A program made the translations under genes and the position numbers. From contig JAGGTD010000072.1 in the NCBI GenBank assembly GCA_021163925.1, forward strand, positions 1-41,699: a DNA stretch of 41,699 nt, written 5' to 3'. The notes beneath the pieces were generated by a model. The model saw only the letters and a program-made list of their open reading frames with translations, was not told where the DNA came from and ran no database searches. Shown in pieces: positions 40,983-41,699 of the stretch. The stretch comes from Nitrososphaerota archaeon (GTDB lineage: Archaea; Thermoproteota; Nitrososphaeria_A; Caldarchaeales; Wolframiiraptoraceae). Every line of letters begins with the position of its first letter. Within the stretch, counting starts at the first letter, position 1.

Positions 40983-41150
40983 CCAAGACATTGGAGTATT
41001 TACAACTGAGTGTCTCCTATTTAGGCTGGGACACCATTAAGGCCCTAAACCGCAGAAGGATCAGAGCCATGCTTAGGATAATCTGCTTCAGGCTTCATTC
41101 GCCACCACTTTTACGCCCAGTTTTCAAGCTTCTCAGAGCCTTCGTCAAGC

Positions 41151-41174
41151 GTCACTAAAGCTAACTTTAGTGAC
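41151..41174. repeat. Perfect inverted repeat, 10-bp arms with 4-base loop
   Basis: GTCACTAAAG (41151-41160), loop CTAA, CTTTAGTGAC (41165-41174). The arms are exact complements. It is not followed by a T-run, so an intrinsic terminator is unlikely. An operator, an RNA hairpin or the end of a lost mobile element are possible. Confidence 0.7.
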
Positions 41175-41263
41175 CGACCTTGGCCGAGGCAGCTATGAGT
41201 AAATCCACATCCCAGATCATTTCACCCTCTCCCTCAGAAACTCGATTAAGGTTTATCATGCAT

Positions 41264-41279
41264 ATGCTTCGCGAAGCAT
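41264..41279. repeat. Perfect 16-bp palindrome
   Basis: ATGCTTCGCGAAGCAT is fully self-complementary with no loop, the shape of a dimeric repressor site. It lies 122 bp upstream of the DUF167 gene, 77 bp before its AT-rich promoter element. Confidence 0.65.
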
Positions 41280-41400
41280 TTCTCGCCGAAATCCGTAATC
41301 AACGAACTCGTATCCAAACGCGGAAAATACCCCTAAAAAGGCGTCTTCTTTAACGTTAAACTATAAACGTGGCCTGCGCAAGCATCTTCTCCGAAGGATT

Positions 41401-41699
41401 ATGGAACTCGATAAAAGGGTGATAGAAAAGGTAGTCTTCGAGACCGGGAAAGGGGTCGCATTCAAGGTATACGTCACGCCTAGAGCCCCGGAAACCAAAC
41501 TCGTCTACAAGGATGGCGAGCTTCTCTTCTACAGCGAGAAGGATCCGAAGCGGCACGCCGTGAACAGGGATCTGATAAGGTTCCTCGGGAAGATATTCGG
41601 CGACGTCTCGATAGTTAGGGGAGAGCTGGATAGGCTCAAGCTGATAGAGGTCAGGGGCTTATCGAGGGAGGAAGTTGTCAGCAGGCTTCTCAAAGCGGT
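41401..41699 (+). CDS. DUF167 (YggU/UPF0235)-family protein, 3' end cut by window edge
   Basis: ATG 41401 opens a frame with 99 full codons before the window ends. The segment VAFKVYVTPRAPETKLVY ... KRHAVNRDLIRFLGKIF followed by VSIVRGELDRLKLIEVRGLS matches the small DUF167 fold ('N..L..fL...' helix and 'vrG..sr.K...i.G' strand). Function unknown in the family. An AT-rich promoter element lies about 35-45 bp upstream. The minus-strand frame over the same bases (41356-41556) is a shadow. Confidence 0.8.
   Translation, partial: MELDKRVIEKVVFETGKGVAFKVYVTPRAPETKLVYKDGELLFYSEKDPKRHAVNRDLIRFLGKIFGDVSIVRGELDRLKLIEVRGLSREEVVSRLLKA

Larger units (their letters stand above)
40983..41400. other. Non-coding stretch (418 bp) with two perfect palindromes
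   Basis: No supported gene. Short frames (for example plus 41069-41158, 29 residues, and minus fragments around 41037-41150 interrupted by stops) look like decayed or random coding. The two inverted repeats and an AT-rich element just before the DUF167 gene (TAAACTATAAACG, 41356-41368) are the only structure seen. The neighbourhood (truncated antitoxin, stops) suggests past rearrangement. Confidence 0.35.

Noticed and set aside
40990-41160. Possible decayed transposase fragments on the minus strand (pieces such as PEADYPKHGSDPSAV)
   Set aside because: Pieces are short, separated by stops and match no transposase motif I can name; recorded only as non-coding.
41151-41174. Intrinsic terminator for the VapC gene
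   Set aside because: The hairpin is 170 bp past the stop and is not followed by a T-run.
41356-41556. Minus-strand 66-residue ORF
   Set aside because: Antisense of the DUF167 gene start; no ribosome site and weaker content.
1-41699. tRNA, rRNA and CRISPR arrays
   Set aside because: Reading the intergenic gaps I found no T-loop-like motif in a cloverleaf setting and no regularly spaced direct repeats; a covariance-model scan would be decisive.

Overview
The window reads as a gene-dense chromosomal segment of a probably thermophilic archaeon, most likely of the Thermoproteota/TACK side (for example a Bathyarchaeia-like lineage; the exact taxon is inference). Reasons: a geranylgeranyl-reductase-type lipid enzyme, an archaeo-eukaryotic primase-family protein, an XPF-type nuclease, an AbrB domain, VapBC-type remnants, many AT-rich TATA boxes about 25 bp upstream of start codons (leaderless style), and GTG/TTG starts. 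I saw no rRNA, tRNA, CRISPR array or intact insertion sequence.

Layout. (1) 1-9.8 kb: a helix-turn-helix protein cut by the left edge, a 46-residue membrane peptide, a [4Fe-4S] DNA glycosylase, an unusual membrane protein (secreted Tyr/Leu coiled coil, one membrane helix, cytoplasmic AbrB domain), three radical SAM proteins, a divergent primase-like protein, a DedA protein, an XPF-like nuclease and decayed sequence at 5.6-6.1 kb. (2) 9.8-20.4 kb: argF, hypF and the complete hydBGDA operon of a cytosolic group 3b [NiFe] (sulf)hydrogenase, then a maturation protease and hypCDE. (3) 20.4-31.0 kb: a complex I-like membrane [NiFe] hydrogenase in two divergent blocks: nuoA-B-C-D-H-I on the minus strand and nuoJ(split)-K-three antiporter subunits on the plus strand, with a MobB/Fe-S fusion gene between them. 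The large subunit keeps all four nickel cysteines and a HycE-like C-terminal tail, so this is a group 4 hydrogenase with a complex I subunit set, not a quinone-reducing Nuo. (4) 31.0-34.4 kb: a five-gene operon with a NikR-type nickel regulator, an FmdE-family protein and a TroABC/ZnuABC-type metal ABC importer, probably the nickel supply. (5) 34.4-41.7 kb: nucleotidyltransferase, geranylgeranyl reductase, methyltransferase, nitroreductase, class II amidotransferase, a hypothetical gene, argG, a VapC toxin with an N-terminally truncated antitoxin, a 418-bp non-coding stretch with two perfect palindromes, and a DUF167 gene cut by the right edge.

How it fits together: a soluble NADP-linked hydrogenase and an ion-pumping membrane hydrogenase sit side by side with most of their shared maturation factors (HypF, C, D, E and a protease; HypA and HypB are not in the window) and a nickel-regulated importer. 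HypF and ArgF both use carbamoyl phosphate and are adjacent. The least familiar elements are the membrane-tethered AbrB protein and the group 4 hydrogenase with a NuoA subunit and split NuoJ.
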